Source of the DNA: Lycocorax pyrrhopterus obiensis
Lineage: Eukaryota; Chordata; Aves; Passeriformes; Paradisaeidae
Length of the DNA stretch: 64,000 nt
NCBI GenBank assembly: GCA_014706295.1
Contig: JACSVZ010000024.1
Span: forward strand, 2,349,136 to 2,413,135
Reading direction: 5' to 3'
Below are positions 35,998-47,488 of the stretch, one piece after another. Positions within the stretch are counted from its first letter, which is position 1. Each line of letters begins with the position of its first letter. The position numbers were made by a program, and so were the translations under genes. The notes below the pieces were generated by a model. The model ran no database searches. It had not been told where the DNA came from and was given only the letters and a program-made list of their open reading frames with translations.

Positions 35998-37285
35998 ACA
36001 GGTGAAAGTAGGGAGCTGCCACATGTCCCGGGGGCTGCTGCCAGCATTCCTCATGTTGGCACACACTTCTCACGGGGCAGAGTCACCCCACCCGCCCCTC
36101 TCTCCTGGGCCCTCGCGGCCGGCCTGAGCATCCTTCGGGGTGCCCCGCGGGCGGCCCCTTCCCTGCACCCGCAGCCCCCGGCGGTGCCTCGGGCGGGGGC
36201 AGAGCCGCTCCGGCCCCTTCCCAGGAAGCAGCAGCCGCCCCTACCCACTCCTCCCGCGGGGCCCCCGCACGGCTCTTGCAGCGGTTCTGCTGCGCCGGGG
36301 CAGAGCCGCCCCCAGCCCTGCAGCCCCGGACTCGCGTGTCCCCCCGTAGCTCCTGCCCACGCTCGGAGGTGCTTCAGAACGAACCTGGTCTCAAAGCGGC
36401 CCGGCTGGGACCCGCCAGCTCGGTCCTCCCGCTGCAAACAGGAGGATTTCAAGACAGACAACACCGGCAACTACCGCCTGTCTCCCACCGTTCCCTCTCA
36501 GATCTGCGTTTGCTCTAAGGAGCTCTGGCGACACAGAGATGGAAGGGGCGGGGGCTGCGAGCCCTGCAGCGCAGGAGCGGAGTGGGGTGTTCACAGCGAA
36601 GTGAGGTGTGTTCCCATGGGCAGCGAGGTACCAACACATCAGACCCTGCGCTGACAGGCCCGCAGCGGGTCCTGGCCCTTAACTGGGTGTTCCAGCACCC
36701 ACAGCATCGCTCCACACGCACTGAGGTGGTTCCAGGGCAAACGCCAACCCCAGCAAAAAAAGCACGACTTACCCCCCCCCCCCACCCATCAGACCGCTGG
36801 GAGAGCCCAGAGCCACCTTCACACAGCACAGAGCATTCATCCTGCACCCCCTCCACCCATACCTGGAGTCCAATACCAGCACTGTGTACTGGTTCCCTCC
36901 AGGGTCTTAGAGCAGCTGGCAAACCCAGGGCTGTACATCACCACCTCGGGTGTCACTGGCAAAGTGGCCCAGATCAGCTGCCAAGCCCAGCCGAGAGAGG
37001 GAACTCAGTGGAGGCGAGTGAAGAGAGCTATTTATGCTCAGCAACTGAGGGGGAAATAATCATCAGTACCTCATCTTCAGCACTGAAACACCAAAGTATG
37101 CTGAAGTTCAGACACTGCCACCCCACCTGGCTTTGTTCATAAGCCACAGGCTGCTGTGGAACAAAGTCACCATAACAAGACTTCCTGAGTCACCAGCTGT
37201 GCAGGCTTGCAGAAGTCTGTGCCAACATATGGAATGCTGGCAGCAGCCTCTGGAACATGTGGCAGCTCCCTACCCTCACCCGCTG
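35998..37285. repeat. Inverted repeat pair (about 75-bp arms)
   Basis: The plus strand at about 35998-36076 (GGGAGCTGCCACATGTCCCG and GGCTGCTGCCAGCATTCCTC and GTTGGCACACACTTCT) matches the reverse complement of about 37210-37285 (GGGAGCTGCCACATGTTCCA, GGCTGCTGCCAGCATTCCAT, GTTGGCACAGACTTCT) with only a few mismatches. The pair flanks the CpG-rich patch, so it may mark the ends of a rearranged dispersed element. Its family is unknown. Confidence 0.75.
36150..36370 (-). repeat. CpG-rich dispersed repeat, copy 1
   Basis: On the minus strand this reads GTGGGCAGGAGCTACGGGGG, CACGCGAGTCCGGGGCTGCA, CAGAACCGCTGCAAGAGC, and CTCTGCCCCCGCCCGAGGCA. The same landmarks in the same order occur on the plus strand at 49805-50045, in the XKR8 promoter. 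Similarity is too long and ordered for base composition alone. Not a family I can name. Confidence 0.75.
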
Positions 37286-37584
37286 CCAGTTCATGTCCAC
37301 AGGGAGGCCTGGTCTTCATCTGATTTGTGAGGTTGCTCCAGCAGTCCCAGCAGAGGGGAGACAGACTACTCATTGCAATCAGTTTGGGATAACAAGGCAC
37401 TCAAAAACATTGTCCTTCACACATTAAGCTTGTCTAGAAAATTTCAAATCAGCTTCACAGGGCTTTTAGTAAACATCAACAGTTTTGTTCTGGTTTCCAA
37501 GCAAGCTATCAATGCCAAAATCACTGATTCACATGCAGTGTAGTGTGATCTCATGCCCTCCTCCTTTTTTCTTTCTCTTGGCCA

Positions 37585-40500
37585 TCACAGTACTCTCTGA
37601 GGACTGAGAAATCCTAAGAACATGCAGAAAACCAAAAGCCAAACACTGCTGGCAGCAGAGGCAGAGCTGTTGGTTTTCACACACTCATTGTACTTTGTAA
37701 AATCAACTTCCCTGATGGCACACAGGTGATCCACACGGCATTCCTGCTTGCACGGCTCCAGGTCATATCTGGCAGAGTTAAACTCATAGTACAGCTGCAG
37801 GTAGTGCGGGTCCCTCGAGATCCTCTCCAGCACCGTCTGCATGGAGCGGGCAGAGCCATCAGGGACCTGGAAGGCTTCTGTCAGCCTGTACTCTTCTTCC
37901 CACACTGGGAACTCTTCGTCCCGTGGTGAGGCCATCAGGTTGGCACGAGTAAGGTTCAAGTAGTAAGTCACCATATCCTGAGGGAGAGAAAACCAGAACT
38001 GAGGAGACATCAGGACAAGATTGGCCCTGGAGTGAGACACTGGGCTGGGCTTGGCCCCCACTGCAGCACCCCCCACCAAGGGCCCAGCTGCCCCTGACAG
38101 GGCTTCCTACCAAGATGGGCACCTGGGGACACCTCAGGTGAAAGCCTCCAGAACCCACTCCAAACAGAGCCTGTTTCATAAGGGGTGAAGGGGTGGCTTT
38201 GCTCTGCTTGACTTTGACCTCCAAACATCAGAAACTTTGAGACTGGCCTGCTTCATACATCAGTTAGTTACTATCACCACTATCCAGCAGCAGAAGCAAG
38301 GGCTGGAGGAGTGTTACTTCCTGAGCAAAGTTATTTTCTCAGCTGTGAATAAACTGAAGAATCAAGTTTTTCACAACTTCTGTTTTCAGTCTCTTGCCCT
38401 TTTTCTCTCCGTTTCACTGGCTCCCCAGCCTTGCACAGCATATTTTAGCATTTACTTCTATGCTATAAACATGTAAACAGAGCAACTACAGAGAGCTTCA
38501 TCCACTACAAAGGAGGGCATAAGCACTCGTCCTCCACTTCTTGGCAAACAAGAGATGGGAAACAGAAGCTGCCCCTACAATTCACCTCAATTCAGATCCA
38601 CTCCAAATGAATCATTTTAGCAAGCAGAGGGACACAAATAATTTTTCAGTTGGTTTAAAGGTTTTGGAGGGGGTCTGACAAGTCTGTTATTACTCAAAGA
38701 GTAATTCTGTGATCCACATTATCTGGGGAGCAAAGCAAGTGTCAAAGGAAACTCGCTAAGGACATGAAGAACACCACAAAAACTGTCTGACCTTGCCCTG
38801 GGAACTCCTCCTAGCAGGATGCACTGGCTGCCAGGGCCATGCTTCGACTTACTGATGCTCTGACTAAATCTTTGTGCCAGACACAAGGCTGAAATATCAT
38901 GGGTCAGAGTCCTCTCCCACCCAGCCACTCAGTCCTGTGGACTGAGAAATCCTGAAAAGCCCGTTCCGACTACAGAGAGGAATAAAAGTTGTTCCAGAGC
39001 TGCAGTGTGGTGCACACAGGGACCCCCTACCAAGACCTGAAGGGTGTCCCGGTCATAGTTGATCACCCGGATCCCAGGGTTGTTGGCTCCATTGCTCACT
39101 CCAGGTAATGTTGTTTTCCAGGGAGTCACTCCAGGGGCCAGGAACATGACATTGATTGGAGTACCTCCACAGAAATGCAAAGGAAACCATGACTGGAGAC
39201 CTTGGTTTGTCCCACACCATGTCCCCTTCACAGTGAGCACCCTGGAGCAGATTGCGCTGCCAAAAGCACCTTTGTCACCAGCTCCCGGTACCATCACACA
39301 CACAAATATTAACACATGGAACAGTACTGGGGACTGAGCACAGGGCTGCTGCAGCCAGGAATGGGCTTTCCAACGCTGGCAAGGGCTCTTGCAGTGAGGG
39401 TAGCCAGGGAACCACACTCAACAAAGGTGTTCACCCAGAGCATCCCACACACACACAGATTCAGCACTGCTCCCTCAGCAGTGCCCATACCCCTCAGGAG
39501 GGAACAGGCAAGAAGCTGCCAGGCATTGAGGGGAAACAACAACATTTGAGGGTGAACGGGAAGGAGGGCAGGAGCTACAGATTGGGGGTAGAGATGAGAA
39601 CCATTGTTGCCTCTTGTTGCCCAAAGCATTTCGGAAGCTTTTGCTGGCTTCTTAGCTGCTTTCGGCCAACAGCCACTGAAAATTCTCATGGACAGTGATT
39701 CTGAGAGCTGGCAGAGCTGTCACACAAGTGCTTGGGTGACCAGAACGGGTACCTGTGTCGCTGTAGAACATGCGAAAGCTGTCCGTGTGATGGTGCCCAA
39801 AGAACTGGGCAGCAATCACCCTCTGGTGCTTCTGCACAATTCCCAGGTACCGCTCGTTAAAGCCCCTCCGGAACCACAGCTTGCCCCGTTTCTTCTCAAA
39901 GAAGCCGGGGGGCACGTGCCCCACAATGTAGACCTACAGAAGAAAGAGCTGCCCTGAGCACAGAGCCCACACTGCCCATGGAGCACCAGCCAGCTGCGAC
40001 TCCACCCAGAGGGAGCAGAGGGGGAAGAGCTTCCGGGCTGGGGAGAAGCCCAGGTTGTTTATTCAGTCTTTTTAATACCATTTCATCTGCTCTAGAGGCG
40101 TTGGTCAGTGTTTCTTCCAGCCACTGGAACTGCCCCCCAGGATCCTCCTCACCAGCCGTCTCATCATTCTGGTCATAGTACAGGTTGGTGTTGAGGACAA
40201 CCATCCGCCCCCTCATCCCTGGGCCAGGCAGCTTCTCGCTGTAGAAACCTCCTTAAAAATGCAACCGACGGAGAAAGAGCTGGAGGTGTGGTCACACTGG
40301 TGGCTGTGATCCCATATCCCTTTGTCTCCACCTCTCTCTGCTCTCCTTAGCAATAGCCGCAGCAGGGTCACTGCCTGGAACAGTGCTCTGACCGCTCCAG
40401 GATGTGGATTTGGAGTGACCCTGTGGGTCTCTTGTAATTCTTGTGCCTCTCCTGATGAAGGGAGAACTGAATGGCTACAATGGGCAGCACCAGGAGCTGA

Positions 40501-43295
40501 GCAGCTCTGGAGAGCCACAGCACTGCCTGCACCAGCTGCTACCTTTAAAGATATTTTTCCTCCTTCTGCAGGTCACCACTCTGCATTCCTTCCAGTAACT
40601 TGACAATGGCAGGAGAGACTAAAGTATAAAATAATTTCTCTTCTTGCAAGCAGAACTCCAAGACAGAAATCAGCATTAAATTGGACCCTACCTCTGCAAA
40701 TCCTCTATGAATACTGTTGCTCTGAGCATAGAAGCAAGGAAAATTGTTCATGGTATTCTCCTACCCCTCCTCATACCCCCAGCATGCTCTAAACATGAGC
40801 CAATGGTGCCAGACCTGCTCTGAAGAGAGGAAGGGAGGCATCACTCAGCCAGGGCCGCCACAGTTCTGCTGTTTGGTTGTAGATCCTATGCTCCTTCCCA
40901 GGAAACTGATTCTTGGGGTGAAAGTCATGATTGCCCATCGCTGCGTAGACCTTAGTACCTGGAGACAGAGCAAAGGAGGCGCAGGGGAGGTCAGTGCTGC
41001 AGAGCTCCTCCAAGCTCCCCGAAGCACTCCTGGCCTTGGGAAGAGCAGCACAACCTAGAGCTTTGCCAAGGCCAGTCACCCTCTGTCCCCAGGGCCACCA
41101 CACAGCTCTGACCCATCCTTGGGACAAGCCACCCACAGCCAAGTAACTGAGCTGTCACCAGCGGTAACGCTCCTTGTCCCCTGCTGACACGGGTTATGTC
41201 TGAGAGTATCTTGCGGTCTTTTCTGCCTTAATGACTAATGACAGAAACCTTTATTTTCCTTTCCTGAGTGAGCTAACCTGAAACATGAGTGTGCATCAAT
41301 GCTGTATGGCACAGCAGAATTGAGGCCACTGGGAAAAGGACAAACAAGTCCCAGTGACCACAGCCTTTCTGTGCCTTTCCTTGTCCCAATTCTGTCATTT
41401 CTCCATCCTAGTTAGCCCTTCCCATGAGTCTCTGTGCCCCGCTCCCCTTCTCATCCCCTCAAATCCTACCTGGAAATGTCTCTTTTATCAGAGAAGTCAG
41501 ATTTGCTATTATGTGCAGAACCTTTTCTTCTCCGAGCTGCTCATTGGGGACATGGGGAGTGTCATCTCTAGAAAAAGAGAAGCAGCACAGTCACTGTCTG
41601 GGACTAACAGGCCTGTGCTTACAGCAATGAGCAAGGCAGAGAAACTTGCCAACTCCTCTCTGTGCCTCCTAGAAGAAAAAGTTTAAGCTTTTGTGTGCAG
41701 AAGTCAGTGCTCTGTTGACTGGCCAAGACACTGAGGGAGTTTCAAGAAATCGCTCACAGGGAAAATGAGCTCCACTCCAAACTTGCCAGAGTCAAGGAGT
41801 GTTTGGACAATGCTCTCAGAGATGCACCGGGTGGGATTGTTCGGGTGTCCGTGCAGGGCCAGGAGATGGAATCCATGATCCTTGTGGGTCCCTTCCAGCT
41901 CAGGATATCCTGTGATTCTACAATTCACATTACCTTAAAACCGCTATGCACAAGGGTGTAACAGGAGGCTCTCTCTGCCTTGGAGCGTGTCACGGGCACT
42001 AAAGCTGCCTAGAAATATTGCAAGGATCAGCACTTTGCAATCTGAGGGAATCTGATCTGCAATAATGAAGCAGAGCTGTTTGCACAACTGTAATCGCCAT
42101 GAAACAAGGGAATGCTTCCAGTAAGGCAGCAATCTAGGGCTGCTCCACATCTGTGTTTGCACTAACATGCTTACGGCATTTGTAGATGATGGTGGGCTGT
42201 CCACAAGCCCACTGGAGAGAGAGAAGAAAATTCAAAATCATGTCAAAGGACTGAGGAAAATTGCTTGAGGGAAAAAGAATACTCAACATAAGGTCACAAG
42301 GACCAATAACTACACCTAAGCAGGAACAGGCATCTGCAGGGACAGAAAATGAAAACATGGGACAGGCAACGGCCCTGCAAACTGGGACTGGAGGTTACAG
42401 CAAGCTGAGGTTGCACTGTCGGAAGAAAGACCATACACACAATCACCATGCAAAATAAAGCTTTTACCATCTGTGCTATTGAGGTCTCCCATAGGACAGA
42501 AACCATACTAGGAGAGAACATCCTCCACTGGGGAGGTTCCTCTGACTCCTAAAGCAAAACTGCCCTTTCTTGAGTCAGGTCTCCCAGGTGCCTCATCGCA
42601 GCCAGAAGAAATGCTGCAAGCCTGGTTTACAATGCTCTCCTTCCACTGCTCTGACCGGCAGCACCGGCTGCCCAGGCATACAGCCCACAGCTCCTTCCCC
42701 TGAGCATTGCAGTTACTCGGAGTCACTGTGGAGTCAGACACGGCTGGACAGGATGCACAAAGGATGGACAGTGATCCTTTTGTCATCTCACTGCCACGAG
42801 CTTCTTGCCAATGCCGAGAGCCCTCGCTGGGGTTGTGCTCTCCTCCAAACCCTGTTTTGCATTACGAGGCACATCCTCCCCTCTCCTTTTCAAAGCGGGG
42901 ACAATGGAAAGAGCCATGGCACCCCACGAGCTCCGTATGGGCTCCACTGCCCTTCTCCCGCCTAGCCCTGGTGTCCCTCCAGGTGGGCCCGGCCCCTCTC
43001 ACCCGGTCCAGAGCACGAAGTCCGGCCTGGGCAGGCGGCCCTGCATGGCCCGGGCGGCCGAACCGAGCAGGCTCCAGGGCGCGTCGCACAGGTAGCTGCC
43101 CCACGGCCCGGCGGGCCCGGCCCGATCGCCGCCCGAGGGGCACGGCCGTCCCGCTGCCGCCGCCGCCTCGTACTCGGGGTCCCAATGCAGATCCGTGAGG
43201 TGCCAGAACCTCCCGGAGCCGCCGCCCGCACCGGGCAGAGGCACAGCCAGCGGGCACAGCAAGAGCAGCAGCACGGGCTGGCCCACGGGCTGCAT
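37585..43295 (-). CDS. SMPDL3B: Acid sphingomyelinase-like phosphodiesterase 3b
   Basis: GPI-anchored plasma-membrane phosphodiesterase of the acid-sphingomyelinase-like family, known in mammals to modulate membrane lipids and TLR signalling. Coding exons on the minus strand: 43003-43295, 41470-41567, 40815-40958, 40079-40251, 39753-39933, 39031-39164, 37585-37977. They total 1416 nt and 471 residues (human about 455). A leucine-rich signal peptide covers residues 1-25. Metal and catalytic motifs are intact: DLH (D35, H37), GDDTPH near 98-103, GNHDFHP (139-145), GHVPPG (241-246), and GHHHTDSF (282-289). After a Cys-rich C-terminal domain comes a small-residue stretch (SSASAASS) and a hydrophobic tail, the layout of a GPI-attachment signal. 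An alanine run (EYEAAAAAG, 41-49) differs from mammals. The gene is divergent from RPA2, with 278 bp between start codons. Confidence 0.97.
37978..43002 (-). other. SMPDL3B: SMPDL3B introns
   Basis: Six introns: 37978-39030, 39165-39752, 39934-40078, 40252-40814, 40959-41469 and 41568-43002. The last (first in the gene) holds a plus-orientation CR1 tail. I found no exon-like sequence of another gene in them, and the other introns hold nothing identifiable. Confidence 0.7.
41735..41921 (+). mobile_element. CR1 LINE tail in SMPDL3B intron 1
   Basis: GTGTTTGGACAATGCTCTCA, GGGTGGGATTGTTCGGGTGT, GCAGGGCCAGGAGATGGAAT and the tail CCTGTGATTCTAC mark a CR1 3' end, plus orientation, of the same subfamily as at 31.1 and 48.3 kb. 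Confidence 0.88.
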
Positions 43296-43573
43296 GGCAG
43301 ACAGCGCTACGCTGCCCCAGCGCTGCCCGGCCCTCACCTGTGCCCGGCCCCGCCCCTCCGCCCCGCCCCAGAACCCGTGCGAGGCCGGGCAGCGCCCGCT
43401 CTCAAAATGGCGGCGGCGGCTTCCCCGCGGCCTCCTCCTATTGGAAGGAGCCTGAAGGCGGAGGGACGCGATTGGCTGCGGGTCGGCAGAGCGGCGCTCC
43501 CGGATTGGGCGGGAGGCGCTGGCGCGCGAGGGTCGGCGCGCGGGCGAGTGGTGGCAGGGTCCGGGCCGGCGCC
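43296..43573. promoter_or_regulatory. Bidirectional SMPDL3B-RPA2 promoter
   Basis: TATA-less CpG-island block of 278 bp between the two start codons. GC boxes (CCCCGCCC) lie near 43350-43370 on the SMPDL3B side. A YY1-like AAAATGGCGGCGG lies near 43405. Three ATTGG boxes (inverted CCAAT) begin at 43440, 43471 and 43504, 31 and 33 bp apart, the spacing expected for cooperating NF-Y sites. E2F-like GGCGCGCG lies near 43520. The CCAAT boxes are 70-135 bp upstream of the RPA2 ATG. Factor binding is inferred from motifs. Confidence 0.75.
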
Positions 43574-46500
43574 ATGTGGGGCGGACACGGTGTGCGCGGG
43601 GTCGGGCGGGCCGCACTCACCGGCTCCCGGGGGCGCGGGGGACGCGGGGCCCGAGGCCGCCGCCGCCGCTCCCCGTGATGGCGGCAGCGGTGAGGAAAGG
43701 GCCCGCGTCCCCGCCACCGTCTCACGGTCCCTCTCTGTCCCCGCTTAGGGAACTTCGATGGCGGGTACGGCACCGTGAGCGGCGCGGGACCCCCGGGCGG
43801 CTACACGCAGTCCCCGGGCGGGTTCGGGTCACCCGCCGGCGCCCAGGCGGAGAAGAAGCAGGTAGGCCAGGCGGGGCCGCGGGAGGGGCCGCGGGGCCGG
43901 GGCCGGCTCTGACGGCCCCTCCGCCCCTTGCAGCGGAGCCGCTCCCAGAACATCGTGCCCTGCACCGTGTCGCAGCTGCTGGCGGCGGAGCAGGTCGACG
44001 AGACCTTCCGCATCTGCGATGTGGAGATCTCGCAGGTGGGCGCCGGGGCTGTCGCGGCCGGGGCGGACCCCTGTCCCGCGGCCGGCCCGAGCAACCCTTC
44101 CTCCTCCGCCGCAGGTCACCGTTGTGGGCATCGTCCGGCACGCGGAGAAGGCGCCCACCAACATCCTCTACAAAGTAGACGACATGACGGCAGCCCCGAT
44201 GGACGTCAGGCAGTGGGTTGATACTGATGTAAGCATTGGATTTCCTATGAACAGGCTTCTTTAGCAGCTTTTGAGAGCAGTGGGTAGAGAAAAGTTATAG
44301 AACTATACAGTGTCTCAACTGGAAGGAACCCATAAGGATCGTTGGTCAACACCAACTCCCTGCTTCTCACAGAGCTTTTTTAATCCAAAAGACGTGGCTT
44401 TTCTGAAAAGTATTTTAGGGATAACGTCCCTGAAATCCAAGGGAGATGCTGCTGTAGCAGAGGTCACTGGTGTTGCATGTGACTGTCAGCTTGTTTAGTA
44501 TTGCTGAATTCAGCTGAACAGTTTTGGGAGGGTAATCAGGCAGATGTTCAGTTGCCTTGCTGTGAGTTTAGCATGAGTTCAAAAACAGCTCTGGCCTGCC
44601 CCATCCTCCAGCCAGATTATGGGATTCAATACCTAATTTTTTACTACTCGAGGTTCCTTTCCTCTTGTTGCACTGTGAGAATCTCTCATAAGTGGACAGA
44701 GACAGCAGAGCAGACAACTGACTCTGCTCTGAAATGTATACCGATATTTTTCTTTATTCTTTATTTACAGTTATGTTTCTCTAACTGCTTTTACTGGACA
44801 TAGGAATGCGCGTTGTTTGTGCTTGCTTGAGATGAGCCTGCTTTGCTAAGTTGTTTATTGTGATAATTGAGAAACAGAAACATGAATCAGCAAACCTCTC
44901 TTTTTTCCCTCTCTGTTAGGAGGCAGGAGGTGAGAATGTTGTGGTACCTCCAGGAACCTATGTCAAAGTAGCTGGTCACCTTCGGTCATTCCAGGTAAGG
45001 TCATGTTACCTTTGGGTGAGTCCTGGCCATGAGGCTGGAGCAGGGGTGTGAAGAATTGGTGATCTGGCTTAATACTAGGGGGCTGCTTTAGAATATCCAC
45101 TTAATCATGGTCTCTGGACAAATCCTTCAATGTCTCTGCCAGGGTTGTATTTAATAGCGCTCTAATTGTTCCTGAATTCAGAGGACTATTTAAAATGAGA
45201 ATCCTTTCAAAATTCCTCTTGTCATCAGCATGTTTTCAGCAGAGCAGAGTTCTGGCCACCAGGTTCTGGGGTGTTGGTACTGTCAAGCTTAGACCAAGTT
45301 CTGGTTCATGGGGAGACTTCTTGTAGCACTTCATGTAGGACATACGGTTTAAATATTCAAATAATGGTGCATGCATTAAGGCAAGGTGCAGTTAATTCCC
45401 AGCTCATTAGAAAGAGGAGTGACTGTGTCTCCATTGTCTTTCAAAATCACATCTCTTCCCCACTCCTTGCTCACTCCCACTGAGGGGGGGAGGAATTGGA
45501 AGGGTCAAAGTGAGAAAACCTATGAGTTCAGATAAAGGTAGTTTAATAAGTAAAGCAAAACAAGGAATTCATTCCAGACTTCCCATGGACAGGCAGGTGT
45601 GCCTCTTCCTCCTCCTTTCACCAGTTTTATGACTGAGCATGACTACTGGCTGGTCTGGGTTCTCCCTTGGGGCAGTGGGGGTCCCAGCTGTTTCCCCTCA
45701 CAGCTCCTTGTCCCCTCCCAGCCTAATACTGGTGGAGCTGTGTGAGAAGCAGGAAGGCCCATGGCTCTGTGCAAGGGTTGATGAGCAATGACTAAAACAT
45801 CCCTGTGTTACCAACACTCGAGCACAAGTCCCAAACTAGCCCATGCTACTGTACCCCAGCCAAAACCAGCACAAGATGTAGGTCAGAACGTTTTGGACTA
45901 GCTGCATGCACTGCTATCCCACTCCTGGAGGGAATGGCTGGGTTGGCTGTTAGGCATCTTCATGTTGCTGTGCTGTAAATTGTTTTCTTTGTTTTCTGTT
46001 TGTTTTTTTTTTCCACTGAAAGAATAAGAAGAGCTTGGTAGCATTTAAGATCATGCCTCTGGAAAATATGAATGAGTTCACCACACACATACTAGAAATT
46101 GTCAATGCACATATGATCCTCAGAAAAAATCTTATGGTACGTACAAATTTCCTGATTCCATTGTGGCCCTTCCTGGGTGACTGGTGATCTCCCAAAGAGA
46201 GACCTTTTGCTGGGAAAATTGCCTAACTGTGGGGCTGGAAAGTTTAAAGCTGGGCAACACTGAAGGTTTAACAGGATTCCTGGCTTCCTTGGAGAGAGAT
46301 TGTGTTGCAATCCACTTCCATAAGAAGCTGTTTTTACTTACCGGCTTCAAAATAACAATGAGTCTTTAACACTGTGGGCTTGGTCAGCCTGGGTAACCAC
46401 AGTACTTTTATTCTCATAATTCCAGTCAGCATCAAGAGTGCCACAGTCATTTTCCTCTACTGGGATAAGTGACATGGGGGGCTACGGAGGAGGTGGCAGC

Positions 46501-47488
46501 CTGCCAGTGAATGGGCTCACGGCGCACCAGAGCCAGGTGGGTGCCAGCAGCTTTTCTGGAAGCACAGCACTGGCAGCGGAGGCTCCTCCGATATGATTTA
46601 GTGTGGTGGTTCTTGCTCCTCCAGGTGCTGAACTTGATCAAAAGCTGCCATGTCCCAGAGGGGATGAGTCTACAGGACTTGAAACTTCAGCTCCACAGTA
46701 TGAGTATGTCAACAATCAAGTAAGTGTGTAGAAATGAAGGATGCTATGGAAATCCAAGCAGTCCTTCCAGAGGCAGAGAGGACAGTGGACAAGCCCAGAC
46801 ACTCACTTGTGAATTAGGGTGGGTAGTTCAGGTGGTCCCAGCAGCACAGGAGCCAGAGCTTTTGAAAGATTCACTGCTCTGAATGAGCTGTTGCCAGTTG
46901 CTTTGCTCCCTGTTTTCAAAACAAGCTGTTTATCAGTTCAGTGGCAATGTACTGCAGTGCCTCAGTAGCATTTTTCCTGTTCAAGGACTGCCTTGCTCTC
47001 TGCACACTGATAAAAAATTTAGGAATAGTCTGTTCTATTCTACTTCACTGTCTCTTATAACTTCTTGAGACTTACAAAAATAGTCATTAACTTCCATGGC
47101 CTTTGTGTGTTCTGTCCTCTCTGGAGCAGAGTGGTGGGTACTACCTGGGCAGTGCAGAGTGGTGACTCAGGCAGAGTCTGAGCGGCAGGGGAAGCACATT
47201 GCCATAGCTTTGGAGAAACTTCCTGTGTCACTTACGCTGCCCACGGGACAGAGACACCAAGCGCTTCCCTTGGCAGCTGCCAGGAGGGAACTGTGGGGAT
47301 GGGGTCTGTAAATGGGAATTACCTGGCAGAAAGGTGGTGACTTATCTCCCTTTGCAAACTAACTGCTAGCTAGTTACCACCAACTGTGGGGTTTTTCTTC
47401 AAGGCAAGCCGTGGAATTCCTCAGCAGCGAGGGACACATCTACTCCACAGTGGATGATGATCACTATAAGTCAACGGATGCTGAGTAA
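43574..47488 (+). CDS. RPA2: Replication protein A 32-kDa subunit
   Basis: Middle subunit of the RPA heterotrimer, which coats single-stranded DNA in replication, repair and checkpoint signalling. Nine coding exons: 43574-43589, 43749-43861, 43934-44035, 44115-44228, 44920-44994, 46023-46136, 46426-46536, 46625-46719, 47404-47488. They total 825 nt and 274 residues (human 270). The tiny first exon encodes only MWGGH plus one base, as in other vertebrates. The Gly/Ser-rich N-terminus keeps the [11 protein letters not shown] phosphorylation block (S27 and S33 before proline). An OB fold follows (about residues 45-175; [37 protein letters not shown]). A Gly-rich linker leads to the C-terminal winged helix (about 205-274), ending [14 protein letters not shown]. 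Linker and N-terminus diverge from mammals. Confidence 0.97.
44296..44375 (-). mobile_element. Short CR1 tail in RPA2 intron 4
   Basis: ATAGAACTATACAGTGTCTC followed by AACTGGAAGGAACCCATAAG matches the inverted end of a CR1 LINE (tail first on the plus strand). Diverged and truncated. Confidence 0.7.
45480..45873 (-). mobile_element. Avian ERVL-type solo LTR
   Basis: On the minus strand the element starts TGTGCTGGTTTTGGCTGGGG, a start shared by a common avian endogenous-retrovirus LTR family. On the plus strand it includes GATAAAGGTAGTTTAATAAG, AAACAAGGAATTCATTCCAG, ACTTCCCATGGACAGGCAGG and TTTTATGACTGAGCATGACT, all typical of that LTR. It is shorter than a full LTR and I see no adjacent gag, pol or env sequence, so it is a solo, partly deleted copy. 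It sits in RPA2 intron 5, antisense to the gene. Confidence 0.8.

Larger units (their letters stand above)
35003..36655. repeat. Direct-repeat pair (about 30 bp) in the intergenic region
   Basis: GAGGTACCAACACATCAGCC with CCTGTGCTGAGAGGCCTG at about 35003-35033 recurs as GAGGTACCAACACATCAGAC with CCTGCGCTGACAGGCCCG at about 36626-36655, same orientation. These are probably two fragments of one dispersed element, such as an LTR. The span given runs from the first copy to the second. Confidence 0.6.
34016..37584. other. Intergenic region between PPP1R8 and SMPDL3B
   Basis: Two plus-to-minus converging genes flank this 3.6 kb. No exon of THEMIS2, which sits near here in mammals, was recognised. 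The part 34.0-34.9 kb is featureless apart from a short (AAAT)n run at about 34930. From 35.0 to 37.3 kb there are several internally repeated pieces and an orphan CpG-rich patch at about 36100-36700 with a 12-base C run at 36772-36783. The SMPDL3B 3'UTR must occupy part of the right side, but no clear minus-strand AATAAA is visible. Confidence 0.6.
44229..46022 (+). other. RPA2: RPA2 introns 4 and 5
   Basis: Introns 44229-44919 and 44995-46022 (separated by exon 5 at 44920-44994) carry one short CR1 tail and one solo LTR, annotated separately. Nothing else is recognised. The later introns 46137-46425 and 46720-47403 appear unremarkable. Confidence 0.6.

Noticed and set aside
35971..36654. 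227-codon plus-strand frame in the orphan CpG patch
   Set aside because: Overlaps a dispersed repeat that is also present in the XKR8 promoter; frame is compositional.
34016..37584. THEMIS2 exons between PPP1R8 and the next gene
   Set aside because: No translated segment resembling a CABIT domain was found on either strand; an absence by eye is not proof.
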